Of a stretch of DNA of 64,000 nucleotides, positions 1 to 13,208 are shown piece after piece (positions within the stretch are counted from its first letter, which is position 1; the number at the start of each line of letters is the position of its first letter). Position numbers and translations under genes: made by a program. The notes under the pieces are model-generated. The model was given only the letters and a program-made list of their open reading frames with translations. It was not told where the DNA came from and made no database searches. Source of the stretch: Isoetes taiwanensis (taxonomy: Eukaryota > Streptophyta > Lycopodiopsida > Isoetales > Isoetaceae); assembly GCA_021234155.1 (NCBI GenBank), contig JAJEKV010000104.1, positions 2,177,900 through 2,241,899 on the forward strand. Direction: 5' to 3'.

Positions 1-2199
1 TGCCGTGTGTGCAAGAAAAACTTTAAGACCTCCAATCAGATCATACCTACTTTTGTATCAAACCGTGTACCAATCAACTTGTTGTTGTACTCAACTTGAA
101 TGAAACAAAATATTACCTTCTGTTTGTATATTTTCTTGTCACTATCAGCAAGTGTATCTTAAAGGAATTGTACATTACTGTAAATCGCTTTTATACTTTT
201 ATGAATGCTCGCTATAGATCGTGCAGTAACGAACGCTTTGGCAAACACCCTCCAACGCCAGGTCCCAATAACTGAACAGAATTGATGTTAATGAAAAGGC
301 AACTTGGCAAATTACAGCCTATGTATTGCATACCAATCCACCGCAACAAACCCGTGAGGATCGGACACAGAAAGTTACCTCCGCGACCATTGAGTCCGGC
401 CAAGACAACAGCCCATCTCCTCCTAGAGCTAGCCCCGTACCAGAGGCCTCATGCTAAGCCGCCACCGGTTCCTCTAAGGATAGTGCCACTTCCTCACACT
501 CAACCACTTCGTGTCTTCTCTGGTCATCGCTATCGGCCGCTGACCATGCGAAGCATAAGGATAAGGAATACCGTGAAAACCGCTGATACAAACCCATAAC
601 TAGTATATGGAAGAACAGAAGTTGGCTCAATTTGATGGGAAATCCAGAGGCTTTTAAATGCGTAATCCCGGTTGGACGAGATGAAGGAGTTTGGAAAATC
701 CTATGGAATGATTTTGAGAAAGATACAGAAAGGTTGCCACCACCAACCTTTACCGAGCTGCCCGTATTTGGTGGAAGGGTTATGCCAGAGCTAAGCACCT
801 AGACAGGACAGCGGTGTAAGTTCAAAAGTTCGCTTAAGGCCTTCAAGTCGCATTATGTGCCCCGCGGCTAATAAAATGCCAACAGATCCGCACTTTTTAA
901 TAAAGTTGGAGCAGAAGAGTATGTCCGCAAGCTTACACGGATGAGTTTATGCTACCGAGGTTGTATGTACCGGTATGAATGAGAAAAGGGCGATTGAAGG
1001 CTATATTGAAGGACCGCACCATCAATCAAACGATGGTTAAGGCCATAGACCCAAAATCATTCTTGCGGCAGAGGCTAAAGCATTGAGCCTCGAGAGGACA
1101 CGCCAAGGAACCAAAAGATCCACGCCCCGCCTTTACTGGCAAAGAATCCGCCCACACCTTTACAAACCCCTGCCGCCAAGTCCCGGCCCCTCTCAGAACT
1201 CTTACAGCCGCCAGAGAAGAAAGTCACCTTTTAGTACGCCGATAAGCGTAACAATGCCTGTTAAGGAAGTTCTAACCTCTTCTGATCCATTCCTAAAGAG
1301 GCCGAGAACAAATCCGAGATAAGGCATGCTACAGTGTGTATGAGGCCCTGACACTTCATGCGAAATTGTCCCTATGTTACCCGTGATCGCCTAACCGCCA
1401 TGGCCGAATCTTTTGATTGACGGGAAGATCCGAGTCCAATCACCGCCGATGATGACGAAGCCCCAGTACATTCACTGCGGCCGCATATTCTTGCCACTAT
1501 TGAAACTGGCAACGCTGAAAGTCAGCCTTCTATTATTTTCTACAATAGACCAAGTAGACAAGAAAGCCTTCATAATTTTGATGGATACCTGTAGTACGCG
1601 ATAATTTTGCTTCTCCCAGAATGGCCCGTGCATTGCAAAATTGAAAACATTGAGATCCCGACCTAAGCTTCATCCACGCTTAGCCGCTGGTAAGATCGAC
1701 ACACTCATGGCCAGATTAACCTTAAAATGCAGTTTGCCGTGTGCACCGCTTGCCTTGGGTGCCGAAGTTAATGGACATTGGCAAATATGATCTTATTGTT
1801 GGTATGGAGTTTTGGCATTCAAGGCCAACATAGACCGCGAAAAACGAGGTTACCTTCAACGCCGCCAATGGAGCACGCCATGGACAATAAAAGGTGATCC
1901 ATTCCACTCTACTATCCAAATTATGTCAATCAAGCAGCTAGAAAAGCTATACGCAGGAACTGAACTCCTTTTGCCTCATTACACTTTGCCTCCATTGAGT
2001 CTCGACACCAGGGCGCCAGCAAGTAATAGACACTTTGCCACAAGACACTGCCACCCTTCTTCGAGAATTTAGCGATCTTTTTCCGTGATGAGATCCGTAT
2101 TTCCTCCTTCGTGAGGGGTAGAATGAGATAGCTTCTAACCGTGTACTAAGCCTACCACCAGGCCCCGCACCGAATGAGTCCTCCGTGAGTTGGCGCGAG

Positions 2200-2640
2200 C
2201 TTAAGAAACAACTTCAAGAGTTACTAAACCTAGGTTTTATTCGGCCTAGTGTTTCACCATTTGGCGCCCTATTCTTTTGTTAAGAAGAAAGATGGCTCCT
2301 TAAGGATGTGTATTGATTATAAGCAGCCAATAAGCATACCATCAAGAATCGCTATGCCATGCCGAGGGCGATGATCTCATGGACCGCCATAAGGAGCCAA
2401 ATATTTTTCAAAGATTGATTTACGCCCCCACCATCAAATAAGGATAAAAAAAGAGGAAGACATTCATAAGTCCGCCGCACCGACATATGGGCATTATGAG
2501 TTCACCATGCCTTTTTGATTGACCAATGCCCCGCAACGCCTGCGCGCGATTGATGAATGACATCTTTCGCCAATACTTAGATGACTTTGTTGTTATTTTC
2601 TTTGACGACATTCTCATCTATAGTAAAACCTGCAAACATG
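2200..2640 (+). pseudogene. Reverse transcriptase core of the truncated Ty3/gypsy copy
   Basis: Translated pieces match the Ty3/gypsy RT: an N-terminal [18 protein letters not shown]-type segment near 2210-2265, a [12 protein letters not shown] segment near 2285-2320, an AKYFSKIDL segment near 2396-2422, and a palm motif [13 protein letters not shown] near 2590-2630 that holds the two catalytic aspartates. The frame changes several times between these blocks, so the domain is not expressed as written. The palm motif is better preserved here than in the complete copy, where the same position reads FFGD. Confidence 0.8.
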
Positions 2641-2989
2641 AACAACATCTCCGATTGGCTTTGCGCGGCTAAGGCGCCATCAGCCATTCGCCAAGTTCTC
2701 TAAATGCAAGTTTGCCACCCCTAAGGCTCCACTATTTGGGACATATTATTTCAAAGTGAGGGAATTGCTACCGATCCAAAATAAGATAGAAGCAAAGAAA
2801 GGATTGGCCCATTCCAAATAATGTTTCGTGGTTCTGAGTTTCTGGGACTCGCAGGATATTATCGAAATTTGTTAAGGATTTTGCAACACATTGCCGACCT
2901 CTTACTAATCTCACAAAGCATGAGAAAGTGAAGGATTGATGGAACATTGGAAAGCAAAAGTCCAAATCCGGGCTTTAAAAAACTAAAGG

Positions 2990-4450
2990 ATGCTTTTAAC
3001 ATCCGCGACCGTCCCTCACTTTGCCCCGATCCCTCAAAAGGATAAATCGGCTGCCACCGATGCTAGTAAGATAGCTAACGGCATGAGTGTTAATGCAGAG
3101 GGGAGAGTTGTTGCCACGCATTCAAAGAAGATGAATGACGCAGAAAATGAGGGATATTCTACCCATGATCGTGAGTTGTCGGCAGCTGTCCGCGCCTCCG
3201 TATTTGGAGACACTACCTTCTCGTAGAAGATTTCAGCTAGATACGGATCATCGAGTCTCCGCTTATCTATCCACCCACCTAAATCTCAATCTCCGCCGAG
3301 AAGATGGATGGAATTCTCGAGAATACGAATTTCGGTGATTGTATACAAGCCGGGAAGCACAATGTGGTTGGCGATGCTTTATCACGCCATCCTTTGATCA
3401 ATTCAACCCATTGTAACGCCATTTCCACACTCACTAACGAATTTGGGAAATGGGATAGAATGCATCTTTGCCCACGATCCTTAATTTTGTGATGTTTGGG
3501 GAGTCCGAAAGCAAGGAAGCCCGTGACAGATAAAGAACGTGAAGCTTTCCGCTCATATAAGAAAGAGGGCAACTTATTATATCACAAGGATAAGTTATGT
3601 GTTCCTTGAGACTTCGTGGGTGCGCAGTTAATTCTCCATGACACACAACAACCCTATATAGCGGACATGGGTTTTATGAAGACTTATTTTAAGATCCGGC
3701 CCGCCTATTTTTGGCCTTCGATGAAGAAGGATATTGCCTTCTGACATCAAGCAAAGTCGTGTGTACAACAAACCAAGGTCGAAAGCAATTAAGAGTTCCG
3801 GTGGAGTTGCAACCTTGATGTGCCCAACGCCAAGTGGGAAGTGATAACTATGGATTTCATTGTTTTACTTCCACGCACTGCGTGGGATATGATGCATTAA
3901 TGGTAGTGGTCGACAAATTGTCAAAGATGGCTCATTTCTTGCCATGTCGAACCATCGACAATCGCCGACACACCGCTTTGCTTTTGCAAAGAAATTTTAG
4001 GTTGCACCGATGCCGAGAGTAATTGTATGCATGCAGATCCTAAGTTTGTAAGTGCATTCGAAGGACTTCTTCGCCAATTATCCGCACTAAGCTTGCATGA
4101 GTACAAATTTTACCATCCTCGCACAGATGGTCGACAGAACGTGGTAATCAAGATATCGAAGATATGCTACTAAGCCATGTATGGAGTAAAATGTAAATAC
4201 AATGGGCTGATTATATTTATCCGGTAGAATTCCCGGCTTATAACAAAGATAAAAGCGTGAGTCTTCCAAGATGTCTCCTTCATGATAAATTATGGCTATC
4301 AATGTCTTTAATTCGTGATACATGGCATAACCCCGTTTTAAAGTGGGAGGTCTCTCAACAACTCCTTTTAAAAATGCGTGCCTTTGCAGAGGAGGTTCGT
4401 GGGTACTTATTACGGCACGCAGTCGTCAAGAGTCTAGCGGGATAAGCACC
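2990..4450 (+). pseudogene. RNase H and integrase remnants of the truncated Ty3/gypsy copy
   Basis: The block matches 22200-23660 of the complete element. Visible pieces are the RNase H stretch ending near 3400, the integrase core piece DALMVVVDKLSKMAHFLPC near 3895-3950, and the later integrase segment around 4190-4440. Single-base and short indels shift the frame repeatedly. Compared with the other copy, many differences replace CAG or CTG by CG-containing strings (examples near 3249, 3349, 3474 and 3614). Confidence 0.8.
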
Positions 4451-4600
4451 AACCCCACCTAATCTTCCAGGGGCTTAACCGCTTTGGCTTAAGATCAAAG
4501 TAAAACAAGCCAAGCTTAAAATTGGTAACGAAGAAGTTGGCACCCGATGGGTCAGCTACTTCGCTCAAGACATCGAACGCTGGAGAGCGTGCATATCGCT

Positions 4601-5240
4601 GCGCCTTTGTGGCTGTCCTTTAGATGGGGCGGTGCTATGTGTTGGCTTTTGCAAGCATACCGGATCCACGAATGTAGCGGGCTAAACTACGTTCTTTACA
4701 CTCCGCATCAAACCACGGTTCACCTTGGAAAATATTCAACATCCACTGGCTGGCCGGCCAGGGGAGTGAGGAATGCCTTAAAGCACTGTCCCGCATCCAC
4801 ACTTAATATGCTTCGATCAATGGTCTATCTATTTGCTCTAGTGTGGGGTCCATGAGAATTGCTAGCGAAGCGTCCATGGAAGCATCGTAGTCCTCTGCAC
4901 CGCTCATAATCTAGTACTGGCCCGAGGATGGCGAGGGCCCCAGCATAGTAGGGGGATTCACAGTGGCTTGCCAAACCATGTCAAATAAAGTGGGAGTGAA
5001 GATGCAGTGGAGCCTCCTCATCCCATTTATCGGTGCCACGGGCTTATTTGATGAGATGCATATCTTGCGCAGCTCTGAGCACACCAGTCCACCGCATAGA
5101 CCACTCCCACTGATTGTCACATGCTGCCCGGAGTGCACTTAGAGAAGCGGAGCCCTTTGTGGCCAGGCCATTATAAATTATCAAGTCAAAAATACCACAC
5201 ACAGCTATGCGCCAGCGAGTGGTAGGCATCATCGATCCTA
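4601..5240. other. Unidentified protein-like remnant after the Ty3 truncation
   Basis: Similarity to the complete Ty3 element stops near 4600. The minus strand of about 4860-5232 has a fairly continuous coding-like reading (pieces such as CGIFDLIIYNGLATKGSASL at 5200-5140) interrupted by stops. I do not recognise the family. It may be the remains of another mobile element that marks the rearrangement which removed the right end of the Ty3 copy. Confidence 0.3.
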
Positions 5241-5649
5241 AATTAGCGAGGGTTGCCTCTGCTTGGGGCGTGGCTGCGGGGACATTGCAGTGAGGTCAGG
5301 AATCTCATGGGCTGCTCTACTCACATCCCAGGTACATTAGAAATCCAAAGAAAGGGCGACCCTACTAGCCCCTTACGTAACATTTGTATTCCAATAAATC
5401 ACATAGAGAAGACCTATCCATTTTCAAAGGCATGCACCATATCATTAAGCATAAAAATAGTAACAACCAATTGAACTTCAAAGCCTCCTTCAACATGGCA
5501 TGCATGGGTAACAAAACATATTTTCGCTGTAATCATGCAAACAAGCTGACATGATGTTGTACTATAAGCATAAAGAGGCAAAGGCTTTTAGAAGATGTGA
5601 TACATATAACACATAACAACCAACACATAACAACCATTGACATTAACAA

Positions 5650-6086
5650 CCAACACATAACTGCCATTGACATTAATTAACACAACCATTGTGTCCAACA
5701 CATTTAAATTAAAATCCCCTTAACCCCCTTTGGTTTGGGTTTATATTCACCGGGGGGTGACTCAGGAACAGCGAGATGTTGGATAGGCATATTCACCTTA
5801 TTCCTTAATCTACACCCGTCACGTAAAGTTCCTGGTTTTGTGGGGTATGCAAGTACAAAATTTGCTATCTTGTATAACAAGATTTGCAAAATACTATAAG
5901 ATTTCAAGCGAATACTATGGTGTTGATTTCCGTGCGTCCAAAATACAATTATGAGGGCTCACCAAAGTCCTTCGTCACCCCGTATGAATATGCACCCAAA
6001 CCAAAAGGGGTTTGGGGTTTTAATTTAAATGTGTTTGGACCCGATAGTTTGTGTTAATTAATGTCCAATAACTGTTATGTGTTGGT
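5650..6086. repeat. MITE-like element with about 110-bp terminal inverted repeats
   Basis: The left arm (5650-5761) and right arm (5974-6086) are imperfect reverse complements. The left starts CAACACATAAC and the right ends GTTATGTGTTGG. Inside the arms, ACATTTAAATTAAAA pairs with TTTTAATTTAAATGT, and GGTTTGGGT pairs with ACCCAAACC. The loop is about 210 bp with no coding sequence. Short imperfect tandem copies of the arm tip (ACATAACAACCAACACATAAC and relatives) precede it at about 5605-5650. The structure suits a non-autonomous DNA transposon. I could not settle a target-site duplication, so the superfamily is open. Confidence 0.65.
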
Positions 6087-9000
6087 TTGATATGTCGTTA
6101 ATTATATTATGTATTATGTATTAAGGAAAGGCTAATTTTTATATGTTGGATATTGTTAATGGTTTGTGTTTGCAAAAAAATTTTGGCCGGGGCCTTAGAA
6201 CGCCCCGTGTGACACAAATTTTATAATTCAAACCCAGAAAAAAACTAAATTCGTTTGGGGCTTTCATTACATGGCTTTTGAATTTCATCACAAATAAAAC
6301 AAATAGAACATAAGTAAAAGTTACCATAAAAGATAGAAATGATTGATCCCATTATTTTTTGAAAGTCATAAAGTTTGCAACACCCATACACAAGATTTTT
6401 CAAGCTGGAATTTCTTGGCCTGACCTTTGGCCTCCATGAGATTCTTGTGGTGAGAAACCAAAGTGGGAAACTTTTACCTTGTTAGCACAAGGGATCTAGA
6501 AGCCTCAAAATCTAAAAATGCATGTTAATTTTGCAAAGCTTCATTCGAGGAATGAGCCATAAGAAACAATATCCAATAAGCATAATCTGTATTAATCCAG
6601 CGGTAGGATGTGAAAGCCTACAAAACCGGCCAAACAACTTGCTGTTTTAGCATAGATAACAACCAAACATATCCATATCATACACTATCAAAAAGATCTC
6701 GGAGAGAGCTTTCCAAGCATAATAAAATCATCTCAAAAGCGAGCTCACGGATCAAAAGTTATGATAAAGTAATGTGTTGCCCGTTGGGGAAAGCACTACA
6801 TGCGCCCTTCAAACCCTTCATGTACCATTATACCACACACACAAAAGGGGGCTTTTGTTATGAGCCATTGGTTGTTGACCATTGTATGCTGCAGCACAAA
6901 AGGGCTTTTTTTTGTGAGCCATTGGTTGTTGACCATCCGAGGAAAAAAAGGCTAAAATCAATGGTAGCGAAATGGTGCCTCTGAATGTCTGCGCGTTAGT
7001 ACATCCATTTGAATATCCACAAAATCATGGGAAAACCTTAGTGAAAAGTGTACAAAAAACACAAAGAAAACCCCACGGTATTATATTTACATATTAACTT
7101 TTATGCTTATCTTAAGCATTTCAAAATACGTTTGAGGGTTCAATCATAGTAATTTGCTACACCTTTTCAAGCAGCTCTTCTCCTTACAACAATGGTCGAG
7201 GTCGGGGAGTTGAAATGAGAAAATCCCACCAAAGAATTTAACACCATGGGAGAAATAACAAACAACTTTAATCAAGTTGAAGGACCTTAATTAGAAATTA
7301 AGATGATGTGTTGCATGGACATAGTCATCTTCATTTTGATACTATCCTCAATCTCCTTACATATTCTCTGATTTTGGATATCAAAAGCGGGAATTAGATT
7401 TTTTATGTACTTTTTTATCACGTGCTTCAAGAAGCACCTTTCTCAATTGGGTATGCTAATGTAAATTTGCAACTCAATGGACTACCTGATTTCGCTATAT
7501 AATTTTAAAAATATCAGCTGCTTCTAGCGTTTATATGGTTTTATATATTTTAGTTAATGGAGCATTAAGCGATTTTTTTCATAGTGAGCTTCGTCGAATT
7601 TGCATGTAAGCCCGGTTTTGCATGTTTGGGAGGCCTTTCTGGGAGAAATGAGAAATCAGTTATCTTTTGTGCATTTTCCCAAAGAAATGCGTGGCATTAG
7701 CATATTTTGAAGCGCATTTGCGGATAGGTAGCCAATTTTTGAGGTAGTGGGACAAAATTTGTGGGAATCATCTTTAAGCATCGCCAATCCCTTGCATTAT
7801 CCTCCTCCCTATTTCATCCTTTCTTTATTTCTTCCTTCATTAAGTATCAATCGTCCTCACCATTAGCTCCTCCTTGAACGATTCTGGGATAGAAATGCTT
7901 AGTACTAGCGCACCTTCCATAGATCTAAGTCTTAAATGGTTTAGGATTATCAATTGGGTTTATGCTTCGTTGGCATTTAAGAGACTATATAGTATATTTA
8001 TACGCCCTCACAATCCACGGCGAACATGTAGACATTAAATCTCGAGCAAATTACAATTATTATCATGAGCAAAGTACATATATTTCATTGCACTTCTCTA
8101 ATATGTGTCTCTACTTTTCGAGGAAATGTTCGACATCCTTGGATCTGAGGGGGGTTTAGGGAATGCCAAATATTGATTTTGGTTTAAAATCTATAGGTTT
8201 AGTGGTTAGGATTTGCTAGGGTGTTTTTCAATTATGTTGTAAGGTTTAGGACTTGGGTTTAGGGTTGCTTTCATACCATTTTACCCACAATCATTTCGAG
8301 ATAACCAGCATTAGATCTTCCATATTCCTTGAAAAGCGTTGTGCTTGCATGAACCTTTTGTTCAATGAACCCGATTATATAATTTATTCATGAAATCCAA
8401 GGGAATCCGAAATGAGATCTTCATATGTAATTTGATTAGGTATCCTGAGCTATATATTGACTTCACCTGATGGGTTGGCTTTGAAAAGAACTATGTGCTT
8501 TTACTTTCCTTTTAATTTGGTTTTCATGGGCTGCCGACCGGCATTTCCTACATCGACTAACATTTTGAAAATGATTTTGATGGGTAGGTCCATCACGATG
8601 TTTTTATTTTTCACTTTTACTTTAGGGGTTCCATTGCATTTTTGAGTTGATTTTGCATTCGAGTTTATATAGTCCTTACATATGACTTTTGTTGTGTGTT
8701 CAACTCTTAATTAGATGACCTTTCTTTTGCTAGCATCTAGGGTTAAGTGGTCTAGGATTATCAACTAGGGTTTATGCTTCATGGGATTTAAGATTTGAGG
8801 GTTCAATGGTAAAAGCGAAAGAAACACAAAGCCAATGTAATAACTCCTGCATTAAGTTATAACGATGAATGGTGGGTCATCCTTCACAAGACATTGATGT
8901 GAAGCTTTCCAATACACTCTCAACGTGGTATCTCTTAGAGAATTTGTGAATCTTTGTCATATTCACTAATTGAGTTTGACTTAGGTATGAAAGTTTACTA

Positions 9001-10980
9001 AAGTTTCAACCATGCAATTTCCATAGAAGTTGGTTGTAGTATAATATGATTGCTTATCATTTGTATTATTACTTCTTTTTGCTTGTTGCTATTTTATCAT
9101 CATACTCTTTCTGAGAATTTCGAATAGAAATCTAACAAAAGGTTTACTCATGCAATACACAATCAGTCTCATGTCCTTACATAATAAGGGACTTGTATAG
9201 ATATAAATAAACAAAATTGTACATAACCATTTGAAAAATAATTATAATGGCAAACTTGAGTGATCAACTATTTGTTTTGACTTGCTTCATTTCTTGATTG
9301 CTTAGCACTGTCATATGTGCACAAAACCAAAGTTTCAAAGAAGATGTGGTTTTAGCGATGTCTAAGGTGCAAACATTATTCTTTGCTCAAAACTTCAGCA
9401 TATGATATACTTGTTATATTATTAAGCACAAATTATGATTACTACTACTCCAACACCACCACAACTAGGCTCATAGCTCCCTTTATACCCTGAAGCCTAG
9501 CTGCACTGCTTTTAAATTACTCCTTGCATAGATTATCACAATACATATATGGCAATACTTTTTCGTGGGGTAATATTTATGGACGAAGTGATGTTGGAGC
9601 CAAGACATGGAGAAGGCTCAATCCGTTGCAGATCCTATTCTAATTTGGTGCAGAAGGGTTAGATTAGGTGTGGATTCTATGTCTAATTTTGAGAATTTAT
9701 GCGGAATTCTTTGACAGCCGGGATTGTTGGTGGGGCTGCAGTCTTTGCCGGAGAAATCTATGCCTAAAATATAATCATATTATCAGCTAGCTCCATAGCC
9801 CAACATGAAGAACATCATTGCCTGAATCTGAAGGAATGGCGTACATCTATGATCGTGTCTATTGAGATGGGCACACTTATTCTGATTAATACATGCCTTT
9901 GTTCCAGACCCTAAAGCCCAGTATGTGGGCACAAGTGATGCCTCAGTACAGACACTAGATATAGAATTACAGCCACAGAAGAAACATTGTGTTGAAGCGG
10001 GAGTGCAGACATTGGAAAGGGAACATGTTGAGATAGGAGTCGGACATCTCCACAACCCCAAGTGGATCCGAGTCGCGGTGTCCGGCTAACGAGGAGGGGG
10101 CATCTTTGCCTCGGTATCTTACGTTACCAGGACACGAACTTGCATATTATAGGGTTGCGGAGGCGAGGAAGATGATGCTCATTACGGCGTGGATGCAAAT
10201 TTTGCATTTTTCCACGGATGTCATGCGTGTGAATGTTGGTGGAGTTGTCTCAAAGCTACTAGGTGGGAGCGGCAAGACCTGATCGTCATCGCCATCTTTT
10301 GGTTGGGTTCAAGACACTCTTAGCCGCGCTTACATGTTCTTGACATGAAACCATCTCGAGAGGGACTAGTTCCTGATGCAGTGAGGACCTCTCCCTCTTC
10401 AATTTAATGTAACCATAAGGAGGCCTACGCAAGGTGAGGGCAGCCCTTTTGCAAAAAATGGGCGATGTCTGGGAGAGGAGCGGCAATTATTCTAGACCAA
10501 TGGCCTTCCAATCCTTGGTGACTATCTAGATAATTTTAGAAGCACAAAATTACCACTAGCACTAGCATTATCTTCTTCTTGGTAGTCTTTTAATATTTGG
10601 TTATTCTGTTTGGTGATAGGGGCCTAGTCCCCAGGTTTTATATGGGATGTTGCCCTTGCATGTACCGTCCCATAATCCAGTTGGGTTTCCCTCGACGTAA
10701 AAATTCATCTATATTTATATCTATCTTATTTCTTACATTTTGGATTCGATCTCTGCATTGACCATTTTTAGATTGTTTTCTTGAGTGGTGCATTTTTTCT
10801 TTTGTGCACAGGCCCAATTGTCTTCAACCTACATCTTCTACTCATGCATGTATCACATTCTAGGGATTATCGGAGTCTTTTTGAGACCTGGTGCCTTTGC
10901 AGCCAATTTTTTTTTTCTTTGTCGTATTTGATCGTGTTGTGGATAAGTTTAAGGAAAGCTTTGGTATTTGCTTTTAAAAA
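6087..10980. other. Intergenic sequence, no supported gene
   Basis: The stretch is AT-rich and stop-rich on both strands. The longest open frame (6610-6984, 124 codons) looks non-coding and contains a direct repeat of about 36 bp (about 6847-6882 and 6903-6938, both including GAGCCATTGGTTGTTGACCA). A short repeated phrase with GGGTTTATGCTTC occurs near 7960 and 8770. I saw no RNA gene, LTR or recognisable protein. Confidence 0.5.
6847..6938. repeat. Short direct repeat
   Basis: Two copies of GAGCCATTGGTTGTTGACCA lie 55-56 bp apart, each preceded by a GGCTTTT-rich stretch. It looks like a local tandem duplication in non-coding sequence. Confidence 0.6.
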
Positions 10981-11289
10981 ATAAGGAGCTTCTTGATCAC
11001 GGCTAATCGTGGCTCTTTTGTTAGATTATCTAGAAGAAGGGAAACAAGAGATAAGTACCTTTTCGTTATTACAAGTTATTACAAGGAAGGGAGTAGGAAG
11101 GCTTGTAGGTTGATCTTGAAGGATGTCTTAGGACAATTTGAAGAGGGCAATTTATCGGGTAAGATTGAACATTAGTTTTTTCTTTCTTGTTTAAACTTGT
11201 TCTGATTCATTTTTTCTAATTGTAGCCAATGTGTGAAGGCAATTTTTCTAATCCCCAGAGACCTTCCGTAGTTTCATGAATGTTATGTA

Positions 11290-11470
11290 ATGATTGATTG
11301 CTATGGACCGGTCGAAATTTCGGGTCATATACATCATCCACATATTATGCGTCCTTTGGGAGCTTGTGTAGAAAAAGGGTGCCTTGTCTATGAATATATG
11401 GAGAATGGAAGGTTAGAAGATAGTCTATTAGCCAAAATAATATTCATCCTCTTCCATGGTATTTCAGATT
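11290..11470 (+). pseudogene. Fragment of a plant U-box/RLK-type protein kinase N-lobe
   Basis: One frame reads HIHHPHIMRPLGACVEKG followed by CLVYEYMENGRLEDSLL. This is the beta4/beta5-hinge segment typical of plant U-box kinase and related receptor-like cytoplasmic kinases (family form: HPHhVxLLGACPExGCLVYEYMxNGSLEDRL). The glycine-rich loop, the VAIK lysine and the whole C-lobe are missing, and stops lie just upstream and downstream. It is a relic, not a working gene. An in-frame piece near 11100-11175 may be further debris of the same gene, but I cannot show that. Confidence 0.7.
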
Positions 11471-11474
11471 TGAA

Positions 11475-13208
11475 TTCTTGTGGAAATACTTAACAACAAC
11501 TACATTCCTTCATAATTCAAAACCGAAACCATTTTTTTTTCATTATGACTGAAGCTAGGCATTATACATTTGAATCACAATAATGTTAGTAAATTAACAA
11601 GACCAATAACAAGCTGCTCAAATAGATGTTGGGTTACAAATAATAAGAGACAAAGCGACCATGAGGGCATAGGCCCATGTGGATCTAGAATATCAACAAA
11701 CCCATCTTTTTTTTGGTCCTAAATCGACATTTTATTCTTTGGGAATTGTCATAATCTGATTACTCACTGCAAAGTGGTTCACCATTGGAAACCACGGAAC
11801 CCTTAATGGCGTGTTGGATATTCCATGTTTCTTCTTTATGATGAATAGTATAGTCATTAAAAGTCACCCATTAGGTACTTCACAGGAGTCTTGCTCTAAT
11901 TACGTGTGAATGTGTAATGTCAAACTAAAAAAAATTAATGTATCCCAATCCCAATGTATTACACCATTTTCCTCAAAGTTAGTCTCAAAGATAGAAAAGC
12001 CTTGTTTTAGGTCTTGGCTTGGTTTTGATTCGAGATTAACCTGGCGGCATCGTGGAGGAGATCTTTAAAAAAATGCTTTTAGTTAACACTCACATGGGTA
12101 CAAGCATTCAAAGTCTTGATACCAATTCACACTACACTGCAATAGAACAAAACATGAATGTGAGGTCTTAGCTCCATGGCTAGAGCCCGACATCACTTAC
12201 AGCCAGGAGTATCCATCTATGGCGAAGATGATAGTTTTGTCAAGGCATAACTCAAAGTTGCATCACATGGTATAGGTAAAGAGAGCTACTGTTTGTTTTT
12301 CTATGTTGTTGGTGATAAGGAGAACCAAAGCGACCATCTTTCTTTAGAAAATCTGATCGCGGGGATGGGAGACTATAATTTCTCATTAAAATTAAACTAA
12401 ATGTGTTTCTAGTGAATCTTGAGGCCATAAGGTCGCGAGGAAAATTTATTGTTATATAATACCCTTCATCTTTAAATTACGAGTTTGCATCGTCGTTTTT
12501 TGCTTGTGTTTAAGTTGAACATAATATTTCGGTGTTATTTATCCGAGCTTACACGTTTAAGCATCAAATTCAAGGCCATGATTATTGATATATCTTCTTG
12601 GTTTGCTTTGAATTTCTTTGGGCTATTCCCAGGTAGTAAAGGCGAGGAAATGGAAGTACCTATTATTATTTTTAAGAAGGTTAGGAAGCTTCATCCCGGC
12701 GACCTCCTAGTAAAATAGGCTCTCACTTTGAAAAATCTATCGCGGTGCTCATTTTTTTGTCTTAAACTCTCATCCAAAGCTATCCAAAACTCTAATCCGG
12801 GGCTTTATGCGCAAGAGCTTTGAGGCCCTTTGTGTTTGTAAATCCACCTTGCTAGTTGGTAGTCAACGGTTTGAGTTTGTGACTTATATAGACATCACAT
12901 TTAGAGATAATACAAGAAGGATGTATCATGTATTTGTTCTCTCAAACTCAAAAGTACAACAATATTTGGAAATTCTAATGCAAGAAGGCAATTAATGGAC
13001 ATTGAATAATACGACGATATGGAGGCCACATGGATAATAACTCCACCTTTTGGCTGTGCATCATTGGAAAGCATATGGGGCAAACAACGTATTGTTTCTA
13101 AGTTGGAATGCTTGAAAATTTAACAACAACAAAGCAGCCCTTGAGCAACCATCTAAATACCTAACAAATATAATCTAATCATTACCACAACATTTTTGAT
13201 GTGTTTTT
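11475..13208. other. Intergenic sequence, nothing recognised
   Basis: Small open frames at 12485-12718 and 12807-12995 have no motif I recognise and lack convincing splice context. No repeats stand out before the LTR begins at 13209. Confidence 0.45.

Larger units (their letters stand above)
1..4600 (+). mobile_element. Ty3/gypsy chromovirus internal region, truncated at both ends in view
   Basis: The sequence aligns collinearly with 19206-23812 of the complete element further right: the first bases match those just after 19205, and similarity stops near 4600 at the end of the integrase region. Recognisable in order are gag remnants (about 290-1350), a protease remnant with an LMD motif (about 1570-1600), reverse transcriptase (about 2200-2640), RNase H (about 3100-3400) and integrase (about 3600-4450). 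The RT catalytic box reads FFDD at about 2598-2609 and looks intact. No LTR follows, so the chromodomain, 3' UTR and 3' LTR have been lost or deleted. Reading frames break every 100-200 bp, so no protein can be read through. Many breaks coincide with CAG/CTG sites when compared with the other copy and may be sequence errors. The left end lies outside the window. Confidence 0.9.

Noticed and set aside
6610-6984. 124-codon open frame
   Set aside because: Its length is modest, it contains a direct DNA repeat, its composition is atypical of protein, and there is no splice or domain support.
9783-10486. Minus-strand open frames of 60-90 codons
   Set aside because: No recognisable motif, Cys/Ser-rich composition of chance frames, and no exon context.
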